A DNA stretch of 64,000 nt from UBA1664 sp964531715 (GTDB lineage Bacteria; Pseudomonadota; Alphaproteobacteria; Micavibrionales; UBA1664), in contig CAZHEE010000002.1 of assembly GCA_964531715.1 (NCBI GenBank), positions 62,001 to 126,000 of the forward strand. The letters run 5' to 3'. This document shows positions 1 to 8,355 of this stretch, piece after piece (the stretch's first letter is position 1; every line of letters starts with the position of its first letter). The position numbers and the translations under genes were made by a program. Under the pieces are notes generated by a model. It was given only the letters and a program-made list of their open reading frames with translations. It made no database searches and was not told the DNA's origin.

Positions 1-858
1 AATGGCGTCCAAAGTGTAAATCTCACCGCCAAAAACCTGTTGGATTTCGAGCACTTGAACATCATCGTGATTAGGCATTGCGGCAAGCATATCGGCAATA
101 TCACCACGGGCATTAGCAATCAAGTCACGCTTGAGGTCAGCAGGTGGATTGTCAACAACAGAAAATTCAACTTTCAAATCTTTTGTCGCCTGTGCCGCCG
201 CAGCCTCGACTGTTTCAAGGTCATGCATCATTCTGGCGCAGTCATTCCATGCCTCTTGAACAATATCACCGCCTGCAATTGTGACTTCAACAAGCTTCGT
301 TTGAGAATAAGCAGTTGCGAATAATTCATGACCATTCAAAAGCGCATCGCCAACTTCATTGCCTTGCGAAACAGTCATGTAACCGTTTAAGCCCATGTTT
401 GCTGCAGCCACTGAAAGAGGTGTTAAAAAACCATTCACTCTTAACTCGCCTGCCTTATCAACATGGAAACCGTTTTGAATCCAGTCTTGCCCAACACCTT
501 GTGTATTTAGCGTATAGGCCGCATATTGGACATTTGAATTTGCATCAACGGGGGCCTTAGTTGCGCGATCAAAAAACGCAACCTCTTCAACACGTTGAGA
601 AACAGAACATGATGGATATATATCTCCCTTATCATCAACAAAAACACGAAAGGCAACATTTGCATCACCTGCGTTAGTAGGTAGCACTTGCGTAAAACGC
701 GCAATGTTTCCTTCCAATGAAGGCGGTGTAGTTATTGTTATAGTTTGTGAGCCATCTTCATGAAACTCAATAGCTTCCATTGAAACCGTTGCCGCTCCCA
801 ATGGCAATGCACTTGCTAAGACTGCTGCGGTTGCTGTTAATTCTGTTCTCAAAATCAT
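1..858 (-). CDS. hypothetical exported protein (partial, 3' end off window)
   Basis: An open frame of 286 codons runs from an ATG at 858 to the left edge with no stop, so the C-terminus is missing. A good ribosome site (AAGGTGG) lies just before the ATG. The first ~25 residues (MILRTELTATAAVLASALP...) look like a signal peptide or N-terminal hydrophobic segment; the rest is soluble, with an Ala-rich helical stretch near residues 220-240. I recognise no family. It is divergent from carB, with a 171 bp AT-rich gap that contains TTGACG on the minus strand (913-918) as a possible -35 without a convincing -10. Function unknown; periplasmic or secreted location is inferred from the leader. Confidence 0.6.
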   Translation of the reverse strand, partial: MILRTELTATAAVLASALPLGAATVSMEAIEFHEDGSQTITITTPPSLEGNIARFTQVLPTNAGDANVAFRVFVDDKGDIYPSCSVSQRVEEVAFFDRATKAPVDANSNVQYAAYTLNTQGVGQDWIQNGFHVDKAGELRVNGFLTPLSVAAANMGLNGYMTVSQGNEVGDALLNGHELFATAYSQTKLVEVTIAGGDIVQEAWNDCARMMHDLETVEAAAAQATKDLKVEFSVVDNPPADLKRDLIANARGDIADMLAAMPNHDDVQVLEIQQVFGGEIYTLDAI

Positions 859-1029
859 AATTACCACCTTATCAATATAATTTATGTATAAGTATCACAT
901 TAAATATAGAAACGTCAAATAATTTATGTCATTTATATAATTGTGATTTAAAACAATTATCATATTGCGTTTTGAGGCACCTTCATCTATTACAATATTT
1001 TCGGCGATACTATTTAAGAAAGAGCATCC

Positions 1030-4000
1030 ATGCCGAAAAGAACCGACATAAAATCCATCCTTATTATTGGCGCGGGCCCTATTATTATAGGGCAAGCCTG
1101 CGAGTTTGATTATTCAGGGGCACAAGCCTGCAAGGCGCTCCGCGAGGAAGGATACCGCGTTATCCTTGTCAATTCCAATCCTGCCACAATCATGACCGAC
1201 CCTGACATGGCGGATGCGACCTATATCGAACCCATTACGCCAGAGATTGTTGCAAAGATTATTGAGAAGGAACGCCCAGACGCCCTCCTCCCGACCATGG
1301 GCGGGCAGACCGCGCTCAACACCGCGCTTGCCCTCTATGAAAGTGGCACACTTGAAAAACTCGGTGTTGAGATGATCGGCGCAAAGGCGGATGTCATTGA
1401 CCGCGCCGAGGATCGTCAAAAGTTTCGCGACTGTATGGACGCGCTCGGCCTTGAAAGCCCCCGCTCTGTTGCCTGTCACTCTTTGGATGAGGCTTTTGCC
1501 GCACTCGACTATGTGAAGCTTCCTGCCATTATGCGCCCTTCTTTTACCATGGGCGGTACGGGTGGCGGTGTGGCCTATAACAAAATCGAATTTGAACGGA
1601 TTGTGCGCGAAAGCCTTGAGGCCTCCCCCACTAATGAAGTGTTGGTTGAAGAATCCGTTTTAGGTTGGAAAGAATATGAGATGGAGGTTGTGCGTGATAA
1701 GGCGGACAACTGCATCATCATATGTTCAATCGAAAATATTGACCCGATGGGCGTGCATACGGGCGACTCAATCACCGTGGCCCCTGCCCTCACTTTAACG
1801 GACAAGGAATATCAACGGATGCGCACCGCTTCGCTTAATGTGCTTCGCGCCATTGGGGTTGAAACTGGTGGCTCTAACGTTCAATATGCCGTAAACCATG
1901 CCGATGGGCGCATGGTTGTGATTGAAATGAACCCGCGTGTCTCACGCTCCTCCGCGCTTGCATCAAAGGCAACTGGCTTTCCTATTGCCAAGGTTGCGGC
2001 AAAACTCGCCGTTGGCTATACACTTGACGAACTTGGCAATGATATCACTGGCGGCAAAACGCCTGCCTCGTTTGAGCCGACAATAGATTATGTGGTTACA
2101 AAAATTCCGCGCTTTGCCTTTGAAAAATTCAAGGGCTCTGACAATAATCTTTCTACCGCTATGAAATCAGTCGGTGAGGCGATGGCGATGGGGCGCAATA
2201 TCAAAGAATCCATGCAAAAGGCATTGCGCTCGCTTGAGACAGGGCTGAACGGTTTTGACGAGATTGATATCGGCACCAGCCATGAGGAAATGCGCGCGCA
2301 TTTGGCAAAGGCAACACCCGATCGCCTCCTCATGGCCGCTCAGGCGATGCGACAGGGCATGAGCCTGAAAGATATTCACGACATCACATATTTTGACCCA
2401 TGGTTTCTGCAACAAATATATGAGATTGTTGAAACTGAAAAAGATATCCAAGACAATGGCTTGCCTGATAATTCTCAAGCATGGCTTGAGCTCAAAATGC
2501 AAGGCTTCAGCGATGCAAGATTGGCACAGCTTGCCGAAAAATCCGAAGAAGATGTTCGCGAAATCCGCCATTCATTCGGTGTTCATCCGACTTATCATCA
2601 AGTGGATAGTTGCGCCGCGGAAATTCCGTCCGAGACTGATTATTTTTACGGGGCGTATGAGTATAACTTCACCCCTCACCTATCCTTATTACATTCGGAC
2701 ACCCTCTCCCTTAAGGGAGAGGGAAAGGCGAACAACGTGAGCCAGGGTGAGGGTAAACCAAAACAAAAAATCATCATCCTTGGTGGTGGACCAAACCGCA
2801 TCGGGCAAGGGATTGAATTTGATTATTGTTGTGTTCATGCTTGTTATGCCTTGAAGGAGGCGGGCTATGAAACAATCATGATCAACTGCAACCCCGAGAC
2901 TGTCTCAACCGATTATGACACGGCAGACAGGCTTTATTTTGATCCGCTTACGCAGGAAGATGTGCTTGAGATTATTATCAGTGAAACAGTGTCTCAGTGT
3001 CCCAGTGAGTCAAAAAACGATAAAACTGGCTCACTGAATAACTGTTACACTGGTCCACTGAAAGGCGTTATCGTCCAACTTGGCGGGCAGACGCCCTTAA
3101 AACTGGCGCAATTTTTAAAAGATAATAATATCCCGATATTAGGCACTGACCCTGACGCCATTGACTTGGCGGAAGACCGCGAGCGGTTTAAGGCACTTAT
3201 TCAAAAGCTTGATTTACGCCAGCCTTTCAATAATATAGCCTTTACATCTCAGGAAGCGGTTGAGAAAGGCGACGCGGTGGGATACCCCCTCGTCATCCGT
3301 CCTTCATACGTTCTGGGCGGTGCGGGGATGGAGATTGTTCATTCCAAGGAAGAGCTCGAAAGCTATATCGATCGCGCGGTTGTCGTCTCGGGCGATGCGC
3401 CCGTCCTCCTTGACCGCTACCTCAATCAAGCGATAGAAATTGACGTTGATGTGTTGTGCGATGGTTCGGAAGCAATCGTCAGCGGCATCATGGAACATAT
3501 AGAGGAGGCAGGCATTCATTCGGGGGACAGCTCATGCGTTATGCCGCCCCACTCCCTGCCCTATAAAGTCGTAAAAGATATTGAAAGGCAGGCACAAAAG
3601 CTTGCACTTGAATTAAATGTGCGCGGCTTAATGAATGTTCAATTTGCGGCAAAACAAAACCGCGATAGCGGTGAGTTTGATATCTATATTATCGAGGTGA
3701 ACCCGAGAGCGTCCCGTACCGTACCCTTTGTGGCTAAGGCGACAGGTGTTCCGATTGCAAAAATCGCCGCACGTTTGATGGCGGGTGAGTCGCTCGCCGA
3801 TTATCGCCGCAGTGGTGCGCTGGATGGCTTAACAAACATGGAACATAGCGCGGTCAAGGCGCCCGTTTTCCCATTTAATCGCTTTGCAGGTGTTGATCCA
3901 CTGCTCGGGCCTGAAATGCGATCAACAGGTGAGGTGATGGGGATTGATAAAGACCTGGCGCAGGCCTATGCGAAGGCTCAACTGGGTGCAGGCATTACCC

Positions 4001-4428
4001 TTCCGACCGAAGGCACTGTGTTTTTGTCTGCAAGGAATAAGGATAAAGCGGACCTTTTGCCTCTCGCCAAAGACTTGCAAAATATGGGCTTTAGCCTTGT
4101 CGCAACTGGCGGTACGGCAAGTTATCTGAAGGAACATGGACTTGAAGTCAAAAAAATCAATAAGGTTTCAGAAGGGCAACCGCATATTGTTGACGGCATC
4201 ATAAATGGCGACATTTCCCTGATGATAAACACTTCAAAAGGGCGGCAAGCGATGAGTGACGGGCGGCAAATCCGCAGAACAGCACTGATGAACAAGCTTC
4301 CCTATTACACCAACCTTCATGCGGCAAAGGCGGCAATCGGCGCCATCCGCGCGATCAAACATAAGGATTACGAGGTCAAAGCCCTACAGGATTATTTCCC
4401 GCAACAGGCAAAAGATAAAGCGGCGTAA
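1030..4428 (+). CDS. carB: carbamoyl-phosphate synthase large subunit
   Basis: Makes carbamoyl phosphate from bicarbonate, ammonia and two ATP for pyrimidine and arginine synthesis, with the CarA glutaminase (not in this window). The two ATP-grasp halves are clear: GAGPIIIGQACEFDYSG near the N-terminus and GGGPNRIGQGIEFDYCC near residue 583, followed by the C-terminal allosteric MGS-like domain. The protein is 1132 residues, longer than the usual ~1070-1080. Two segments without counterpart in typical CarB explain the excess: residues ~547-577, just before the second half, and ~653-677, just before KGVIVQLGGQTP. Both are encoded by palindromic DNA (listed separately). The start is the ATG at 1030; no strong SD is visible. 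It converges on the M32-like gene with a 4 bp gap. Confidence 0.97.
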   Translation: MPKRTDIKSILIIGAGPIIIGQACEFDYSGAQACKALREEGYRVILVNSNPATIMTDPDMADATYIEPITPEIVAKIIEKERPDALLPTMGGQTALNTALALYESGTLEKLGVEMIGAKADVIDRAEDRQKFRDCMDALGLESPRSVACHSLDEAFAALDYVKLPAIMRPSFTMGGTGGGVAYNKIEFERIVRESLEASPTNEVLVEESVLGWKEYEMEVVRDKADNCIIICSIENIDPMGVHTGDSITVAPALTLTDKEYQRMRTASLNVLRAIGVETGGSNVQYAVNHADGRMVVIEMNPRVSRSSALASKATGFPIAKVAAKLAVGYTLDELGNDITGGKTPASFEPTIDYVVTKIPRFAFEKFKGSDNNLSTAMKSVGEAMAMGRNIKESMQKALRSLETGLNGFDEIDIGTSHEEMRAHLAKATPDRLLMAAQAMRQGMSLKDIHDITYFDPWFLQQIYEIVETEKDIQDNGLPDNSQAWLELKMQGFSDARLAQLAEKSEEDVREIRHSFGVHPTYHQVDSCAAEIPSETDYFYGAYEYNFTPHLSLLHSDTLSLKGEGKANNVSQGEGKPKQKIIILGGGPNRIGQGIEFDYCCVHACYALKEAGYETIMINCNPETVSTDYDTADRLYFDPLTQEDVLEIIISETVSQCPSESKNDKTGSLNNCYTGPLKGVIVQLGGQTPLKLAQFLKDNNIPILGTDPDAIDLAEDRERFKALIQKLDLRQPFNNIAFTSQEAVEKGDAVGYPLVIRPSYVLGGAGMEIVHSKEELESYIDRAVVVSGDAPVLLDRYLNQAIEIDVDVLCDGSEAIVSGIMEHIEEAGIHSGDSSCVMPPHSLPYKVVKDIERQAQKLALELNVRGLMNVQFAAKQNRDSGEFDIYIIEVNPRASRTVPFVAKATGVPIAKIAARLMAGESLADYRRSGALDGLTNMEHSAVKAPVFPFNRFAGVDPLLGPEMRSTGEVMGIDKDLAQAYAKAQLGAGITLPTEGTVFLSARNKDKADLLPLAKDLQNMGFSLVATGGTASYLKEHGLEVKKINKVSEGQPHIVDGIINGDISLMINTSKGRQAMSDGRQIRRTALMNKLPYYTNLHAAKAAIGAIRAIKHKDYEVKALQDYFPQQAKDKAA
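2668..2758. repeat. palindromic element in frame within carB (insert 1)
   Basis: A perfect 22-bp palindrome at 2702-2723 (CCCTCTCCCTT and its complement) sits in a larger imperfect inverted repeat, CACCCCTCACC on the left and GGGTGAGGG on the right. It encodes residues ~547-577, rich in Ser, Gly, Asn and Lys, in the linker between the two CarB halves. Related CCCTC/GAGGG sequence occurs outside genes at about 60852-60884. The reading frame stays open through it. Confidence 0.8.
2986..3060. repeat. palindromic element in frame within carB (insert 2)
   Basis: An imperfect inverted repeat built from CAGTG/CACTG words: CAGTGTCTCAGTGTCCCAGT on the left, and on the right a stretch whose complement reads CAGTGGACCAGTGTAACAGT. 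It codes for about 25 residues (TVSQCPSESK... to ...CYTGPL) between VLEII and KGVIVQLGGQTP, where E. coli CarB has only a few residues. Its sequence differs from insert 1, so it belongs to another repeat family. Confidence 0.75.
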
Positions 4429-4432
4429 GAGT

Positions 4433-5716
4433 TTAAAAATACTTGCTTATCCATTGATTATAATATTCAATAGTAAGCGGTTGGGCGGTGAGCAGGTAAA
4501 TTGCCTTTGAGAAATGGTGTGTTTGCAGGTTCGAGATAATCTTCACCGTCTCGACAAGATTACCCATATCAATTTCAAGCAAATGCCCCAGCTGAAACGC
4601 TGCGGCGTAACCCGCATTATAGGCCTCGCGATCACCGAATATCCCGCCGCGGATATGTGAATCGGCGTAAAAACTATAACCTTCTGGAAAAATATCGCGA
4701 TACGGCTCAATAATTTTTAAAAACAAGACATCAGGTCGCTCGCCCTGCCCGTCTTCTTGTAATAATGATTTTTCAAATTCTGCGTTGATATAAATATCAA
4801 TCGGATGACGAAGTGGGTTTGTTTCAATACGGCTTGTATCACACTTCACTTGCCTGATATAAGATTGCAGAAGCGGTAAAGTATAGCCGCATTCCCTCAA
4901 GCCGCTATCCAGCAGAAATTGTAAAAATTCATCGCTGTAACCGATATGATATTCAAACAAAAACGCAATCGCCTCATCCATCGCGCGACCCGCAATCATA
5001 TAACCTTGTGGAATATGCTGACGATAGCAGGCATGCCCTATCTCATGCCAATTATTAAACAAGCTTTTAAGTGGATCTTTTTCACCATAAGTGAGACCGA
5101 GCTTAACCCCTCTTTCAACCGAACCGAACACATAACCCAGGCAGGCAGGTGCCTCAGTTTGAAGGATTTCGACCCGATGCTGGATATCAATTTGCGCAAG
5201 CCCTAACATCGCATTGATAATCTTATCATGAAGTTCACGCGAAATATGCGGATAGTCAACATTGCCTTGATCGCTTTGCAATGACCTCACCATTAAGGTC
5301 AGGCTACCAATATTATCTTTCGTGAAAGGGGTGCTATAGCCATCCGTATGAAACTCTCTCAACGCTTCATAAGCCGAGTCGATATGATAGAAATCAGCGA
5401 GCTCCTCCCCGACTGCAATGATATTTTGAATCATCGGCTCAAACGGTTCAATAAAGTGCGTAAGGTCACCTGTATTATCCGCTTTACGTGCACCTTCCAA
5501 ACATCGCTTGCGCTCGATCTGTTTGAATATTGCGAATTGCGGACTGCCATAACCATAAAATATATGCGCAGGATTTTTATCTTTTTCCCATTGTGAGGCA
5601 TACCATAATTGAAGCGAATTCTTGATGAAAGCCGCAATTGGGCTTTCCTGAGCCAGAAAACGCATCTTTAAAGCTTCACGCTCACAGAGCAAATTGTAAT
5701 ATTTCGTGGAATACAC
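4433..5716 (-). CDS. divergent M32-type metallocarboxypeptidase
   Basis: Probably a zinc carboxypeptidase of the Taq/M32 family, which trims C-terminal residues in the cytoplasm. The HExxH site is visible at residues 224-228 (NNWHEIGHACYRQ), a candidate third ligand follows in MDEAIAFLFEYHIG (~E248), and the M32-like stretch RIETNPLRHPIDIYINAEFEKSLL lies near 290-313. At 427 residues it is shorter than the usual ~500; the N-terminal part is reduced and the ESQSR-type motif is altered, so activity is not assured. The start is GTG at 5716, with an in-frame stop just upstream; an internal ATG at 5665 is an alternative. It ends 4 bp from the end of carB. Confidence 0.6.
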   Translation of the reverse strand: MYSTKYYNLLCEREALKMRFLAQESPIAAFIKNSLQLWYASQWEKDKNPAHIFYGYGSPQFAIFKQIERKRCLEGARKADNTGDLTHFIEPFEPMIQNIIAVGEELADFYHIDSAYEALREFHTDGYSTPFTKDNIGSLTLMVRSLQSDQGNVDYPHISRELHDKIINAMLGLAQIDIQHRVEILQTEAPACLGYVFGSVERGVKLGLTYGEKDPLKSLFNNWHEIGHACYRQHIPQGYMIAGRAMDEAIAFLFEYHIGYSDEFLQFLLDSGLRECGYTLPLLQSYIRQVKCDTSRIETNPLRHPIDIYINAEFEKSLLQEDGQGERPDVLFLKIIEPYRDIFPEGYSFYADSHIRGGIFGDREAYNAGYAAAFQLGHLLEIDMGNLVETVKIISNLQTHHFSKAIYLLTAQPLTIEYYNQWISKYF

Positions 5717-5721
5717 TTATC

Positions 5722-5749
5722 TTGACACTCATATCTTTTCCTCTATTGT
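5722..5749 (+). promoter_or_regulatory. probable sigma-70 promoter for greA
   Basis: TTGACA at 5722-5727, a 16-bp spacer, and TATTGT at 5744-5749 point toward greA. Transcription would begin near 5756 and give a leader of about 70 nt containing the terminator-like hairpin at 5775-5800. The -35 is a perfect match and the -10 matches 4 of 6. Confidence 0.5.
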
Positions 5750-5774
5750 AAAAGTTAGATATTAAATTTCGCTA

Positions 5775-5800
5775 AAGACCGCTTTTGGGCGGCTTTTTTT
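5775..5800 (+). terminator. terminator-like hairpin in the greA leader
   Basis: CCGC (5779-5782) pairs with GCGG (5789-5792), extended by AAG/CTT and followed by a run of T to 5800. The T-run is on the + strand, so it would stop transcripts heading into greA. It lies between the promoter and the GreA ribosome site and could attenuate greA expression. Confidence 0.5.
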
Positions 5801-5824
5801 ATTTGAAAGATAGAGGATAGGATC

Positions 5825-6298
5825 ATGGATAAAATACCAATGACGATTACTGGTCATCAGGCTTTAATGGATGAACACGCCGATTTGAAAAAGGTGCAAC
5901 GCCCTCAAGTCATTCAGGATATTGCGGAGGCTCGCGCCCATGGTGACTTATCTGAAAATGCAGAATACCACGCAGCGAAGGAGCGTCAGAGCTTTATCGA
6001 AGGTCGCATACAGGAACTGGAATCCGTTTTGGGACGCGCCGAAGTCATTGATACATCCAAATTTACGGGCGAAACCGTGCGCTTTGGCGCTTATGTGACT
6101 GTTATCGATGAAGAAACGGATGATGAGCAAACATATCATATTGTCGGTGAGTATGAAGGCGATATGGAGAATAACAAAATCTCACTCACCGCCCCTTTGG
6201 CAAAGGCATTAATCGGAAAATCAGTTGGTGATTCAGTGTCCGTAAATACACCAAAAGGCGGTAAAGACTACGAAATTCTAGCCGTTAAGTATGCATAA
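5825..6298 (+). CDS. greA: transcription elongation factor GreA
   Basis: Rescues backtracked RNA polymerase by inserting its coiled coil into the secondary channel and stimulating transcript cleavage. The protein has the family's usual length (157 residues). The N-terminal coiled coil carries the acidic tip GDLSENAEY, with Asp41 and Glu44, and the C-terminal FKBP-like domain holds the typical ISLTAPLAKALIGKSVGD motif. The ATG at 5825 follows GAGGATAGGATC. A promoter and a terminator-like hairpin precede it, suggesting attenuation of its own expression (inference). Confidence 0.96.
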   Translation: MDKIPMTITGHQALMDEHADLKKVQRPQVIQDIAEARAHGDLSENAEYHAAKERQSFIEGRIQELESVLGRAEVIDTSKFTGETVRFGAYVTVIDEETDDEQTYHIVGEYEGDMENNKISLTAPLAKALIGKSVGDSVSVNTPKGGKDYEILAVKYA

Positions 6299-6429
6299 CA
6301 ACTAATTTACCTAAAATATGATACAAATTTTTAACTTCTTTAAGAACAATTCTATATTCTAAAGATACATATATATGCTTGCATAAATAATGAAGTCTCT
6401 CTATATGTGAATAATAGGAATATTATGTT

Positions 6430-6924
6430 ATGTTACAGAGTAATGAAAAAGTTGAATTTATATCGCCACCAAATAAGTTGGTCGCCAAAACAGGAAAGGG
6501 TGGGCTTGATGTTCGCCTAATAGAGCGATTGCAGCGGCAAGTTGATGCAATGCCCTTGCAAATACGGCCCTATATGGTTGAGCGTATATCTGTTTTAATT
6601 GATATAGTTAATAATGATGACTTCGCAAATAATTTTAATAATTCAACCATGAATGATATTTTAGGCGAAATGGTTGCCTTTAATATTCATGCCAAACTTT
6701 TGAAAGATAAGGCGGCGATTGATATTTCAAGCAGTCTTTTAAGATTTACCGAAAGGTTGGACACACTAAACATTGATGCCTTTCATGTTATCAAGGCTCA
6801 TATAAATGCCTTAAAAGTCGCATTTTTAAATAAAAGTGAAAATTTGGATAAAGACGCTATTCTAGGCCCTCTTATGACTGAGCTTTTAGATGTATGTAGC
6901 CGATATAACAAAAAATATAGCTAA
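6430..6924 (+). CDS. hypothetical protein, 164 residues
   Basis: A soluble, mostly helical protein with no signal peptide or membrane segment. The N-terminus EFISPPNKLVAKTGKGGLDVRLIERLQRQVD resembles a small group of alphaproteobacterial hypothetical proteins I recall only vaguely. A near in-frame ATG pair occurs at the start (ATGTTATG); the ATG at 6430 gives the frame described, with AGGA a few bases upstream. It stands alone between greA and the convergent ribokinase gene. No function can be assigned. Confidence 0.6.
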   Translation: MLQSNEKVEFISPPNKLVAKTGKGGLDVRLIERLQRQVDAMPLQIRPYMVERISVLIDIVNNDDFANNFNNSTMNDILGEMVAFNIHAKLLKDKAAIDISSSLLRFTERLDTLNIDAFHVIKAHINALKVAFLNKSENLDKDAILGPLMTELLDVCSRYNKKYS

Positions 6925-6927
6925 TAA

Positions 6928-7869
6928 TTATAGAGAAACAGCATCCGGAATGAGGTGCAAATTCTCTTCTATCTCATCCGCATAGGGCATTTTAGTTTGG
7001 GCGCCGATACCGCGGCAAGCCAATGATGCCGCGATTGATGCACGGCGAAGGCTATCTTGCAAACTCATATGTTTAAAGATACTGCCTGCAAAGACACCAC
7101 AGAAAGTATCCCCTGCCCCCGTTGTTTCCGCAAAATCTTCACCCAAATCATGAGCTTGCACTTTCCAGCCATTTCCATCAGGTTTCACGGCAATACATCC
7201 TAACGGTCCAAGCGTCATGACACATGTTAAATCGCATTCTTTGGCAAGCTTTGAGGCCATTGCAACCGCGCTTTCCTCAATATTTAACCCCATTTTTTCG
7301 GCCATTTGACGGCCTTCAATCTGATTGACAATCAGATAATCAAGGTTGTTTAAGGCCTCACGTGGAACGGCTCCGGCAGGCGCAAGATTAAGGATTGTCT
7401 TCGCCCCAACGGCCTTTGCACGACGAATAACATCCCAATTTTGGTTTGGCTCAACCTCCATTTGCATAAGGATAACATTATTTGCGCCCAGGATTTCATC
7501 CGGAACCTGCTCGGTACTGGTGAGACGATTTGCACCACTCGCCACAACAATTTGATTATCGCCATTCTGATCAATCGTAATAAAGGCCGTGCCAGTTGGC
7601 TCATCATTAGATCGTGCAACGCCTGAGGCTAAAACCTCATCGCGTTTTAACGCTGAAAGCAACCGCGTGCCGAAACCATCATCACCAACCTGCCCGACCA
7701 TAGCTGTCTTAACGCTAGATCGCGCGCAAGCAATCGCCTGATTACAACCTTTTCCGCCTGCCAGCCATTGATATGTCGGGGTGAGGATCGTCTCCCCCAA
7801 CTCGGGTTGATATTTCACCTGCATGATGAGGTCGATATTGAGCGACCCGAATACAATAACCATTGCCAT
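6928..7869 (-). CDS. rbsK: ribokinase
   Basis: Phosphorylates D-ribose at O5 so that it can enter the pentose phosphate pathway. PfkB-family signatures are present: N-terminal GSLNIDLIM, the GGKGCNQAIACAR signature near residues 38-50, and the C-terminal catalytic signature TTGAGDTFCG near 255, whose Asp is the base. Length 313 is normal. No ribose transporter or regulator is nearby; it appears as a single gene or at the end of the serS-side transcript. Another PfkB sugar kinase specificity is possible, but the N-terminal motif fits ribokinase best. Confidence 0.88.
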   Translation of the reverse strand: MAMVIVFGSLNIDLIMQVKYQPELGETILTPTYQWLAGGKGCNQAIACARSSVKTAMVGQVGDDGFGTRLLSALKRDEVLASGVARSNDEPTGTAFITIDQNGDNQIVVASGANRLTSTEQVPDEILGANNVILMQMEVEPNQNWDVIRRAKAVGAKTILNLAPAGAVPREALNNLDYLIVNQIEGRQMAEKMGLNIEESAVAMASKLAKECDLTCVMTLGPLGCIAVKPDGNGWKVQAHDLGEDFAETTGAGDTFCGVFAGSIFKHMSLQDSLRRASIAASLACRGIGAQTKMPYADEIEENLHLIPDAVSL

Positions 7870-7936
7870 AGTTTAATTTTCCCTAAATTATTTCTGATAA
7901 GCATGCCTTTATCACATCATTTGCGCAAGATGATTA

Positions 7937-8308
7937 CTATGGCTTTGGTTTTTGCACCGTAGGTTTGGGAGGGAGAAAAAAAGTTTGTTTAATTCGATCT
8001 TTGAAAAACGGAACAACTTGCTCTTTCGTTTCAAATGTTTCAACGATATCAGGCTCATCTGAATTTTTACGGTCTTCAAGAACAAGATTATAATGACCGT
8101 TTGTTAATTTTCTTAGCGTAAAGTTGAATGCTTTATCCGTAAAATTTGTAATTATAATCGCAAACACTTTTTCCGAGGAAGATTTTTTAGGATTAGGGAA
8201 AAACGCAGTTTGTGGATTATCAACCAATATGTTTTTAAGCGATGTTACAAGCAATTCAAAATCTGAATTTTTTTGAGATGTATTTGGTTGCTCTGTTTCA
8301 TCAAACAT
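7937..8308 (-). CDS. hypothetical protein, 123 residues
   Basis: A small soluble protein with a Lys/Pro-rich C-terminus (PPKPTVQKPKP) and no recognisable motif. It lies downstream of serS in the same direction, 47 bp after it. Codon use looks like its neighbours, so I take it as real, but no family is recognised. Confidence 0.5.
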   Translation of the reverse strand: MFDETEQPNTSQKNSDFELLVTSLKNILVDNPQTAFFPNPKKSSSEKVFAIIITNFTDKAFNFTLRKLTNGHYNLVLEDRKNSDEPDIVETFETKEQVVPFFKDRIKQTFFLPPKPTVQKPKP

Positions 8309-8355
8309 TCAGATTTGTATCTCAAGACCCTGCAAAATGTCAAATTTTTATGCAT

